Shown here: positions 33,972 through 41,714 of the stretch, piece by piece | How the letters are laid out: the number at the start of each line of letters is the position of its first letter | How positions within the stretch are numbered: position 1 is the stretch's first letter | Assembly: GCF_006970445.1 (NCBI RefSeq) | Contig: NZ_CP033877.1 | Coordinates: forward strand, 3,790,750-3,854,749 | Reading direction: 5' to 3' | Length of the DNA: 64,000 nucleotides | DNA from: Stenotrophomonas maltophilia | GTDB lineage: Bacteria; Pseudomonadota; Gammaproteobacteria; Xanthomonadales; Xanthomonadaceae | The notes under the pieces: model-generated | Told to the model about the DNA's origin: nothing | The model's input: only the letters and a program-made list of their open reading frames with translations | Databases searched by the model: none | Position numbers and translations under genes: made by a program

Positions 33972-34999
33972 CACACCGTCTCCGTAACCTTGTTCAGATG
34001 CGGCGGCAGATCCGGATTGAAGCCACGACGCAGCGCCAACGCGTTGATCGCGCGATAGAAGCTCTGCACGGTCAGCAGCGGTGCGCACAGCGGGTGCGGC
34101 GCGGCGGCCACCGGCAGGTTGCCGCCGGCACCGGCCATCCATACCTGCGCACCGCGTGCGGTGAATTCATCGACCACCGCACGCGTGCCGGCGCCGGTTT
34201 CGTCCGGCTGGGCGAAAGCCAGCACCGGGAAACCGCGATCGACCAGCGCCATCGGGCCGTGCTTGACCTCGGCCGAGCTGTAGGCTTCGGCGTGCAGGCT
34301 GCAGGTTTCCTTGAACTTCAGCGCCGCTTCCTGCGCCGCACCCAGGCCCAGGCCGCGGCCGAGCACGAACAGGTTGGTGGCATCGACCAGGCCTTCGGTC
34401 ACTGCGCTCCAGTCGCACTGCCAGGCCTCACGCATCGCGTCCGGCAGCAGGTCCAGCGCTGCTCGCAGGCTGCTGTCCTGTTTCCAGTAGGCGGCCAGCT
34501 GCAGCAGTGCGGCCAGCGAGGCCAGGTAACTCTTGGTCGCCGCCACGCTCTTTTCGGCACCGGCATGCAGCGGAATGACCGTGTCGGCCAGCTGCGCCAG
34601 CGGCGAATCCTCGACGTTGACCAGCGCGATCACGCGCGCGCCGGCGGCCTTGGCTGCCTCGGCGTTGCGCAGCAGGTCCGGGCTCTTGCCCGACTGCGAA
34701 ATGACGATGAACAGTGCACCGCGCAACTGCAGCGGTGCGGCATAGACCGAGCCCACCGACGGCGAGGCCGAGGCAACCACCAGGCCCAGCTGGGTTTCCA
34801 GCAGGTACTTGCCATAGGTGGCGGCATGGTCGGAGCTGCCGCGTGCGCAGGTGACCACGAACGGCGGCGGCGCGGCGCGCAGGCTGGCGGCCAGGGTTTC
34901 CATGGTGGCGTGGTTGCGCGAGAACTGGCGGGCAACCACGTCGGCCGCTTCAGCGGCCTCGGCGAACATCAGGGTAGCGGTGGGGTCTGACAGCGACAT
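33971..34999 (-). CDS. nagB: SIS-domain glucosamine-6-phosphate deaminase (NagB-II)
   Basis: This 342-residue protein has two SIS sugar-phosphate-binding domains and lacks the glutaminase domain of GlmS. Key segments are CARGSSDHAATYGKYLLE, ISQSGKSPDLL, TKSYLASLAALLQ and FKETCSLHAEAYSSAEVKHGP. These mark the NagB-II type that replaces classical NagB in Xanthomonas and Shewanella. It turns GlcN-6-phosphate into fructose-6-phosphate and ammonia. ATG 34999 lies 7 bp past the nagR stop, which confirms the operon order. Confidence 0.92.
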   Translation of the reverse strand: MSLSDPTATLMFAEAAEAADVVARQFSRNHATMETLAASLRAAPPPFVVTCARGSSDHAATYGKYLLETQLGLVVASASPSVGSVYAAPLQLRGALFIVISQSGKSPDLLRNAEAAKAAGARVIALVNVEDSPLAQLADTVIPLHAGAEKSVAATKSYLASLAALLQLAAYWKQDSSLRAALDLLPDAMREAWQCDWSAVTEGLVDATNLFVLGRGLGLGAAQEAALKFKETCSLHAEAYSSAEVKHGPMALVDRGFPVLAFAQPDETGAGTRAVVDEFTARGAQVWMAGAGGNLPVAAAPHPLCAPLLTVQSFYRAINALALRRGFNPDLPPHLNKVTETV

Positions 35000-35006
35000 G
35001 GCAGGC

Positions 35007-36074
35007 TCAGGCAGGATCGGAAGAAAGGGGGCGTGCGCCGGCCGGGCGCATCGGCGCGGTCGAACCGCGCACCACCAGCTGCGGCACGAAGCCCTGGTTG
35101 TGCAGCGGTGCCGGCGCATCGTCGTAGGCGTCGCTGCGCAGCTGCGCGATCAGCAGGCGCGCGGCATGGCGGGCGATGTCCTCGGTGGCCTGCTTGGCGG
35201 TGGTCAGCGGCGGCCACGACTGGCGCGAGAACGGGCTGTCCTCGAAACCGGCAATGGACAGGTCGTAGGGCACGTTCATGCCGGCCGACTTGGCAGCGGC
35301 CAGCACGCCGGCAGCGATTTCGTCGTTGGAACCGAAGATGGCGGTGGGCGGCTCGCGCAGCGCCAGCAGGCGGCGCGCGCCGCGGAAACCATCGTCGAAG
35401 GTGTAGTCGCCCTGCACCACCAGATGCTTGTCCACGGTCATGCCGTAGTCCTTCAGCGCGGCTTCGTAACCGGCATAGCGCTCGCCCGAGGAGCGGTGCG
35501 AGATGCCGCCCCAGAGGAAGCCGATGCGCTGGTGGCCCAGCTGGATCAGGTGCTCGGTGATCTCGTAGGCGGCCTCGCGGTCGTCGACGAATACGCAGGC
35601 ACCGTCGGCCGGGTCTTCGGTGGCCGCAATGATGCGCACCAGCTTGATGCCGCGCGCGGTCAGCGCCTGGATCAGGTCGCGGCGTTCGGACATCGGCGCG
35701 GTCAGCACCAGCCCGGCCAGGCGCGAGCGCTGCACCCAGTCGGCGAGTTCATCAGCCAGCAGCGGCGAGCTGGAATCGCAGGGATGGATCTGCAGGCCGA
35801 AACCGGTCTCGCGGCAGGCGGCCAGCACGCCGTTCTGCACGCCGATGATGTGGTACGGGTTCGGGTTGTCGTAGACCAGCCCGATCACGAAGGTGGTGCC
35901 GCTGCGCAGGTTGCGCGCGGACGGATCGGGCTCGTAATCGAGCTCGGCGATGGCACGCAGTACCCGCGCACGGGTGGCCTGCATCACCGAAGGCTCGTTG
36001 TTGATCACCCGCGAGACCGTCTTCAGCGAGACCTTGGCCTTCTCCGCAACGTCCTTGATGGTCGCTCTGCGCAT
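35007..36074 (-). CDS. nagR: LacI-family repressor NagR
   Basis: This 355-residue repressor has the LacI headpiece (TIKDVAEKAKVSLKTVSRVI, about residues 5-24) and a periplasmic-binding-like effector domain ending with AIFGSNDEIAAGVL and DLSIAGFEDSPFS. Its place inside the nag operon identifies it as NagR, the local GlcNAc repressor. ATG 36074 starts four residues before the HTH. The tandem ATGs at 36107 have no ribosome site and are less likely. Palindromes with a central CG in the nagP/glk promoter region are its probable operators. Confidence 0.92.
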   Translation of the reverse strand: MRRATIKDVAEKAKVSLKTVSRVINNEPSVMQATRARVLRAIAELDYEPDPSARNLRSGTTFVIGLVYDNPNPYHIIGVQNGVLAACRETGFGLQIHPCDSSSPLLADELADWVQRSRLAGLVLTAPMSERRDLIQALTARGIKLVRIIAATEDPADGACVFVDDREAAYEITEHLIQLGHQRIGFLWGGISHRSSGERYAGYEAALKDYGMTVDKHLVVQGDYTFDDGFRGARRLLALREPPTAIFGSNDEIAAGVLAAAKSAGMNVPYDLSIAGFEDSPFSRQSWPPLTTAKQATEDIARHAARLLIAQLRSDAYDDAPAPLHNQGFVPQLVVRGSTAPMRPAGARPLSSDPA

Positions 36075-36113
36075 GGGTTTTCCCTGGGGTTGGCTGCCGT
36101 CCATCATCGCCGA

Positions 36114-37403
36114 TCAGGCCTTGTCCTGCGGCAGGCCGGCGCGATGGCCGATCACCGAGTAGAACAGGATGTACAGGTAGCAGGGCACCATCAGCAGCAC
36201 GAACACCAGCTGGAAGTCGATGTGCTGCTTGAGCACGGCGAACAGCTGCGGAATGATCGCGCCGCCGGCGATGCCCATCACCAGCAGCGCCGAGCCGGTC
36301 TCGGTGAAGCGGCCCAGGCCGCGGATCGCCAGCGGGAAGATCGCCGGCCACATCATGGCGTTGGCGAAGCCCAGCAGGGCCACGAAGGCCACCGATACGT
36401 AGCCGTGGGTGGCCCAGGCGCCGAGGCAGAACACCACGCCCAGCACGGCGGAGAAGGTCAGGTAGCGCGACTGCGACACCACGTTGGGAATCACCAGCAG
36501 GCCGACCACGTAGCCGATGAGCATGGCGAACAGCGTGAATGCCGTGAACATCTTGGTCTGGTCCAGTGGCAGGTCGAAGCCGTGGCCGTAGGTACCGATC
36601 GCATCGCCGGCCATCACCTCCACGCCCACGTAGACGAACAGGCACAGCACGCCCAGCCACAGGTGCGGGAACTGGAAGATGCTGCGCCGTTCGGCGGCGC
36701 CGGCCGCGACCGGCGTGGCATTGGCTTCGGACGACTTGATTTCCGGCAGCGGCGAGAACAGCACGGCCACCGCCAGCAGCACCAGCAGGCCGGCCATGGC
36801 CAGGTACGGCGCGTGGATCTTGGCGGCGAACTCGTTGAGCAGCTGTGCCTTGGTGGCCTCATCGGCGGCGGCGACCGTCGCCGAGAGATCGCCGATGCCA
36901 TGCAGCACCACGGTACCGATCACGATCGGCGCCAGGATGCCGGCGATCTTGTTGCAGATGCCCATCAGCGCGATGCGGCGTGCCGCCGTCTCGATCGGGC
37001 CGAGGATGGAGATATAGGGGTTGATCGCGGTCTGCAGCAGGGCCAGGCCGCTGCCGATCACGAACAGGCCGCCGAGCGCACCCGGGTACCAGCGCTGGGT
37101 GGCGAATTCACCGAACAACGCGGCACCACCGGCCATCACCAGCAGGCTCAGGCTCAGGCCCTTCTTCATGCCGGTGCGGCGCAGGATCCATGAGGCCGGC
37201 AGGGCGAGGAAGAAGTAGGACAGGTAGAACACCATCAGCACCAGGAAGGCGCCGACCTCGCTGAGCTCGAAGGCGAGCTTGACGAAGGTGATCAACGGGC
37301 CGTTGAGCCAGGTGAAGAAGCCGATCAGGAAGAACAACACGCCAACGATGGCGATGGAGGTGGCCACGTTCGGGCGCGCGCTTGCAGCGGGGACGGCGGA
37401 CAT
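36114..37403 (-). CDS. nagP: MFS sugar transporter NagP
   Basis: This 429-residue permease has about twelve membrane spans. It resembles the FucP branch of the major facilitator superfamily. FFLIGFFTWLNGPLITFVK, FYLSYFFLALPASWILRRTGMKKGL and INPYISILGP are typical of NagP, the inner-membrane GlcNAc transporter of Xanthomonadales and Alteromonadales. ATG 37403 has GGAG upstream and leaves a short cytosolic tail. The gene leads the leftward operon. A probable NagR operator lies about 50 bp before its start. Confidence 0.92.
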   Translation of the reverse strand: MSAVPAASARPNVATSIAIVGVLFFLIGFFTWLNGPLITFVKLAFELSEVGAFLVLMVFYLSYFFLALPASWILRRTGMKKGLSLSLLVMAGGAALFGEFATQRWYPGALGGLFVIGSGLALLQTAINPYISILGPIETAARRIALMGICNKIAGILAPIVIGTVVLHGIGDLSATVAAADEATKAQLLNEFAAKIHAPYLAMAGLLVLLAVAVLFSPLPEIKSSEANATPVAAGAAERRSIFQFPHLWLGVLCLFVYVGVEVMAGDAIGTYGHGFDLPLDQTKMFTAFTLFAMLIGYVVGLLVIPNVVSQSRYLTFSAVLGVVFCLGAWATHGYVSVAFVALLGFANAMMWPAIFPLAIRGLGRFTETGSALLVMGIAGGAIIPQLFAVLKQHIDFQLVFVLLMVPCYLYILFYSVIGHRAGLPQDKA

Positions 37404-37454
37404 CAGGAGGGCTCCTGCGGCGACGGCCGCAGAACGCGGCGTCGGAGAGTGGCT

Positions 37455-37472
37455 GGGAACAACGTTGTCACA
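37455..37472. promoter_or_regulatory. probable NagR operator upstream of nagP
   Basis: An ACAA-CG-TTGT core palindrome (GGGAACAACGTTGTCACA) lies about 50 bp before the nagP start. A central CG step with TTGTCA half-sites is the LacI-family style. It resembles the better palindrome at 37691-37710. Confidence 0.6.
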
Positions 37473-37632
37473 TTCTTTCGATGGACAACGGCGGTTTGTC
37501 AACTTCCCTGCACGCCCCCGTGAACCTCGTGCTGCACTGCGCAAGTCGATTGCGGTGCTCCGCGCTGAATGCGTGACAGGCCTAGAGCCCCATGCAGCAA
37601 AGGTTCCCGCATGAAACCCGCGCTCACGCCAT

Positions 37633-37644
37633 GTAAACGTTTAC
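37633..37644. promoter_or_regulatory. GTAAACGTTTAC palindrome
   Basis: This perfect 12-bp CG-centred palindrome lies midway in the nagP/glk divergent region. It has a different half-site (GTAAAC) from the NagR candidates, so it may bind another LacI-family protein. Confidence 0.45.
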
Positions 37645-37690
37645 CGCATGTCGTATTCGTTGCGGCGCAGCAACGAAAGTGTCACGAACT

Positions 37691-37710
37691 CGTTGACATC
37701 GTTGTCAACG
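37691..37710. promoter_or_regulatory. probable NagR operator upstream of the sugar kinase
   Basis: CGTTGACATCGTTGTCAACG is a 20-bp inverted repeat with only its central bases unpaired. It lies 70 bp before the GTG of the sugar kinase gene. The TTGTCA half-site and central CG match the site before nagP. Confidence 0.7.
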
Positions 37711-37779
37711 CGGTTACAGACTCCGCCCCAATCGCCGCCCCCGATCCTGGGGCCGGCCCCACCTGCAGCAGGAGCCCGC

Positions 37780-38796
37780 GTGACCGCCAGCCACCCCGCC
37801 CCCTCGCATGTCCTGTCCCGCGTCGCGCCCTCGTTCCTGGCCGCGGACGTCGGTGGCACCCATGTGCGCGTGGCCCGGGTCCAGGCCAGCGGTGACACCG
37901 CCCATCCGGTGCAGGTGCTGGAATACCGCAAGTACCGCAACGCCGACCATGCCGGCCTCAGCGCAATCCTGTCCGACTTCCTCGGCGAGGGCCCGCGGCC
38001 CACGCATTGCGTGGTCGCCAGCGCCGGCTACGCCCGCGAGGACGGCACGGTGATCACCGCCAACCTGCCGTGGCCGCTGTCGGCACGCCAGGTGGAGGCC
38101 GATGTCGGCCTGCAGCGGGTCTACATCGTCAACGACTTCGAAGCGGTGGCCTATGCCGCCGCGCAGGTGGACGCCAGTGGCGTGCTGCATCTGTGCGGGC
38201 CGGACACCGCTGCGCGTGGCCCGACCTTGGTGGTCGGTCCCGGCACCGGCCTCGGCGCCGCGCTGTGGATTCCCACTGCGCATGGCCCGGTGGTGCTTCC
38301 CACCGAAGCCGGCCAGCCGACCCTCGCCGCCAGCACCGAACTGGAAATGGCCATCGTCCGCCACATGCAGCGCGACCGCGCCCATGTGTCGATCGAACAT
38401 GCGATCTCCGGCCCGGGCCTGATGAACCTGTACCGCGCGGTGTGCGCGCTGCAGGGGCAGGCACCGACGCTGGCCAGCCCTGATGCGGTCACCGCCGCCG
38501 CCATGGCCGATACCGATGCGCACGCGCGCCAGGCGCTGGATGTGTTCTGCGGCCTGCTCGGCAGCACCATCGGCGACATGGCCCTGTTCTATGGTGCCCA
38601 CGGTGGCGTCTACCTGGCCGGCGGCATCCTGCCGCAGATCCGCGAATACCTGCACGCCAGCACGTTCGTCGAACGCTACCTGCAGAAGGGGCCGATGGGC
38701 GAAGCGCTGGCACGCATCCCGGTAAAGGTCGTCGAGCACGGCCAGCTGGGCGTAGTCGGCGCTGCCAGCTGGTACCTGCAGCAGTCGGCCGCCTGA
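37780..38796 (+). CDS. glk: glucokinase-family sugar kinase, probable GlcNAc kinase
   Basis: This 338-residue kinase of the bacterial glucokinase family has the phosphate-binding motif LAADVGGTHVRVARV near residue 20. VGPGTGLGAALWIP and the metal/sugar-binding VLPTEAGQPTLAAS follow. In the Xanthomonas GlcNAc locus this gene is thought to phosphorylate GlcNAc (NagK-II), and the location between nagP and a nag-type receptor supports that here. The start is GTG 37780 with CAGGAG 8-9 bp upstream. A longer open frame begins at 37648 but would run through the operator, so I reject it. Confidence 0.9.
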   Translation: MTASHPAPSHVLSRVAPSFLAADVGGTHVRVARVQASGDTAHPVQVLEYRKYRNADHAGLSAILSDFLGEGPRPTHCVVASAGYAREDGTVITANLPWPLSARQVEADVGLQRVYIVNDFEAVAYAAAQVDASGVLHLCGPDTAARGPTLVVGPGTGLGAALWIPTAHGPVVLPTEAGQPTLAASTELEMAIVRHMQRDRAHVSIEHAISGPGLMNLYRAVCALQGQAPTLASPDAVTAAAMADTDAHARQALDVFCGLLGSTIGDMALFYGAHGGVYLAGGILPQIREYLHASTFVERYLQKGPMGEALARIPVKVVEHGQLGVVGAASWYLQQSAA

Positions 38797-38939
38797 CACC
38801 GCAACAGGCTTCAACGCAATCGCAGCACGCAGTACGTGGCACGCCAACGCACGGGACTTCGCCGCCGCCCCGCGCATGTCATCGCAACCGTAACCGAACA
38901 CCGCCGCCGGCATCCAATCGAGTGATGAGGAGAGACATC

Positions 38940-41603
38940 ATGAATACCCGCAAGACCCTGCTTTCGGCCGCCATCGTCAGCTGCATCGCCTTCAGTGCCC
39001 ACGCGCAGCAGGCCACCCAGACCGCCACCGACCTGGACACCGTGACTGTCACGGGCATCCGTGGTTCGATGGAAAAGTCGCTGGACACCAAGCGCGAAGC
39101 CAATGCGCGCGTGGAAGTGGTTACTGCCGAGGACGTGGGCAAGCTGCCGGCGCACAACGTCGCCGACACCCTGCAGCGCCTGCCGGGCGTCAACATCAGC
39201 TCGTCCAGCGCCGATGAAGGCGGCTTCGACGAAGCCGACCGTGTCAGCCTGCGCGGCACCAGCCCGAGCCTGACCCAGACCCTGATCAACGGCCATACCG
39301 TCGGCTCGGCCGACTGGTTCGTGCTCAGCCAGGGCAACAATGTCGGCCGCAGCGTCAGCTACTCGCTGCTGCCGTCGGAACTGGTCAGCTCGGTGGAAGT
39401 GAACAAGTCCTCGCAGGCCAAGCTGCAGGACGGCGGCACCACCGGTACCGTCAACATCATCACCCGCAAGCCGCTGGAGTTCTCCAAGCAGTTCACCGCT
39501 GAAGGCTCGATCGGCATGGTGCGCTCGGACCAGGCCAAGTCGAACGACCCGCAGTATTCGGCACTGTTCAACTACAAGAACGACGAAGGCACCTTCGGCG
39601 TGATGGTGCAGGGCTTCAGCCAGAAGCGCGAACTGCGCCGTGAAGCGCAGGAAATCCCGGGTGGCTTCTTCAAGATCGGCGCAGACGATCCGGTCGCCAA
39701 GACCAATCCGGACCTGATCGGCGTCAATGTCCCGGGCCTGCTGGGTTCGACCCTGTTCGAACAGACCCGTGAGCGCAAGGGTGGCCTGGTCTCGCTGCAG
39801 TTCAAGCCGAGCGACAGCCTCACCCTGGGCCTGAATGGTTTCAGCTCCGAGCTGAAGGCAAACAACTACAACCGCAACTTCATGATGTTCGGCAACAGCT
39901 TCGCCAAGTCGCAGGCGCCGGATCCGGGCTACGTGGTCAAGGATGGCGTGCTGACCAACGCCAACTACAAGGGCGTGCCGGGCACCAACTATGCGGTGTA
40001 CGACATGATCTACCGCGAGTCGAAGGCCAAGTCGAGCTATGTCACCTTCGATGCCGACTGGCAGATCAACGACAGCCTGACCGCCAAGTTCCAGGCCGGC
40101 AGCACCAAGGGCACCGGCGAGACGCCGCGCCAGTACATCGCCGAGGTCACCCTGGCCAACGGCGGCGGCGCCAGCTGGGCCACCCACGGCAATGGCTCGC
40201 CGATCGACTGGAATGTCGGCGGCGATATCTCGCCCAACGGCGTGACCAGCTTCGGCACCTGGGGCAACCAGCAGGTCACCGCCGAAGACAAGGAGAAGTG
40301 GGCCACGCTCGACTTCAACCAGTACTTCAATGATGGCGGCGTGCTGAGCTCGATCGACTTCGGCCTGCGTTTCGCCGACCACAAGCGCGAAGCACTGTCG
40401 CCGGAAGGTGCAACCCCGGGTGACATCTGGAGCGCGCTGAAGAACGGTGCGACGGCCAACTATCCCAGCGGCTTCGCCGGTGACATCGGCGGCACCTTCC
40501 CGCGCAACCTCTGGTACTTCACCCCGGGCGCGCTGAAGGACGCGGTGACCAACAATTCCACCTGGCTGGCCGGCAATGATGGCCCGACCGGTCGCCACAA
40601 CTACGGCGCCGAGTGGAAGGTGAAGGAGAAGAACTTCGCCGGCTACGTGCAGGCCAACTTCCGCGGCGACTGGTGGAGCGGCAACGTCGGCCTGCGCTAC
40701 GTCAACATCAAGCAGGACATCGACACCTACAACGCGGTCAGCAAGGCCGCCGATGCCGATGTCAGCAGCCTGTTCGGCATGTGGGAGCGCCTGGCCTTCC
40801 AGAACAAGCGCAACCGTGTGCTGCCCAGCGCCAACATCAAGTTCGACCTGGACGACTCGCTGGTACTGCGCGTCGCCGCTTCGCAGACCCAGACCCTGCC
40901 GGATTACTCGGCACTGGGCGCCTCCTCGTACGGTTCGGACCTGAACCGCACCGGCGGCGGCGGCAATCCGAACCTCAAGCCGACCCTGTCGACCAACCTG
41001 GATGCCAACCTGGAGTGGTACTTCATGCCGCGCGGCCTGCTGTCGGTGGGCGCATACCACATGAACCTGAAGGACTACATCGCCTTCGACGTGGTCTCGC
41101 GCCAGCTGTACAGCGAACTGACCAACCAGCTTGAGACCTACCAGATCTCCACCCCGATCAATGCCGACGGCAAGGTCACCGGCGTGGAAGTGGCCTACGA
41201 GCAGCCGATCGGCGAATACTTCGGCATCAATGCCAACTACACCTACGCCAACGGCACCACCTCGCACACCTGGTCGGATGGTTCGCACAACCTTCTGGGC
41301 ACCTCGAAGAACACCTACAACGTGGGTGCCTACTTCGAGAACGAGCGCTTTGGTGCCCGCGTCAGCTACACCCGCCGTTCCTCGTTCCTGATCAGCCTGT
41401 CGGGCACCAACCCGTACTACCAGGATGACTTCGGCACGCTGTCGGCGTCGCTGAGCTACAAGGCCACCGACTGGCTGAGCATCAGCCTGGATGGCCTGAA
41501 CCTCAACAACCCGACCTACAAGTACTACCAGACCGCGGCCATCCCGACCTCGTTCTACAGCAACGGTCGCCAGTACTACCTCAACTTCCGCTTCAAGTAC
41601 TGA
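38940..41603 (+). CDS. TonB-dependent receptor of the GlcNAc/chito-oligosaccharide locus
   Basis: This 887-residue outer-membrane receptor has a signal peptide (about residues 1-23). A TonB-box-like TDLDTVTVTGIRGSMEKSLD follows, then a plug domain with VVTAEDVGKLPAHNVADTLQRLPGVNIS, and a large barrel ending in the aromatic FRFKY. The plug type is that of the carbohydrate receptors of Caulobacter and Xanthomonas. Between the sugar kinase and a GH20 enzyme it most likely imports chito- or N-glycan oligosaccharides. GAGGAGAG precedes ATG 38940. A strong terminator follows at 41638. Confidence 0.92.
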   Translation: MNTRKTLLSAAIVSCIAFSAHAQQATQTATDLDTVTVTGIRGSMEKSLDTKREANARVEVVTAEDVGKLPAHNVADTLQRLPGVNISSSSADEGGFDEADRVSLRGTSPSLTQTLINGHTVGSADWFVLSQGNNVGRSVSYSLLPSELVSSVEVNKSSQAKLQDGGTTGTVNIITRKPLEFSKQFTAEGSIGMVRSDQAKSNDPQYSALFNYKNDEGTFGVMVQGFSQKRELRREAQEIPGGFFKIGADDPVAKTNPDLIGVNVPGLLGSTLFEQTRERKGGLVSLQFKPSDSLTLGLNGFSSELKANNYNRNFMMFGNSFAKSQAPDPGYVVKDGVLTNANYKGVPGTNYAVYDMIYRESKAKSSYVTFDADWQINDSLTAKFQAGSTKGTGETPRQYIAEVTLANGGGASWATHGNGSPIDWNVGGDISPNGVTSFGTWGNQQVTAEDKEKWATLDFNQYFNDGGVLSSIDFGLRFADHKREALSPEGATPGDIWSALKNGATANYPSGFAGDIGGTFPRNLWYFTPGALKDAVTNNSTWLAGNDGPTGRHNYGAEWKVKEKNFAGYVQANFRGDWWSGNVGLRYVNIKQDIDTYNAVSKAADADVSSLFGMWERLAFQNKRNRVLPSANIKFDLDDSLVLRVAASQTQTLPDYSALGASSYGSDLNRTGGGGNPNLKPTLSTNLDANLEWYFMPRGLLSVGAYHMNLKDYIAFDVVSRQLYSELTNQLETYQISTPINADGKVTGVEVAYEQPIGEYFGINANYTYANGTTSHTWSDGSHNLLGTSKNTYNVGAYFENERFGARVSYTRRSSFLISLSGTNPYYQDDFGTLSASLSYKATDWLSISLDGLNLNNPTYKYYQTAAIPTSFYSNGRQYYLNFRFKY

Positions 41604-41637
41604 TCCAGCGGCGGCAACATCGCCGAGTCGTGCACGC

Positions 41638-41673
41638 ACGCCGGGCCTGGGTCATTCCGGGCCCGGCGTTTTT
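41638..41673 (+). terminator. intrinsic terminator after the nag-type receptor
   Basis: ACGCCGGGCC pairs with the arm starting at 41659 (GGGCCCGGCGT), followed by five T residues. It separates the receptor from the hexosaminidase, so the latter needs its own promoter or read-through. Confidence 0.85.
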
Positions 41674-41714
41674 CATGTATAGCGTTCATCGCACCGTTCC
41701 AAGGAGTCGTTCCG

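Noticed and set aside
37648..37779. N-terminal extension of the sugar kinase
   Set aside because: It would run through the probable NagR operator. The kinase family starts close to the GGTH motif, and the GTG at 37780 has a good ribosome site.
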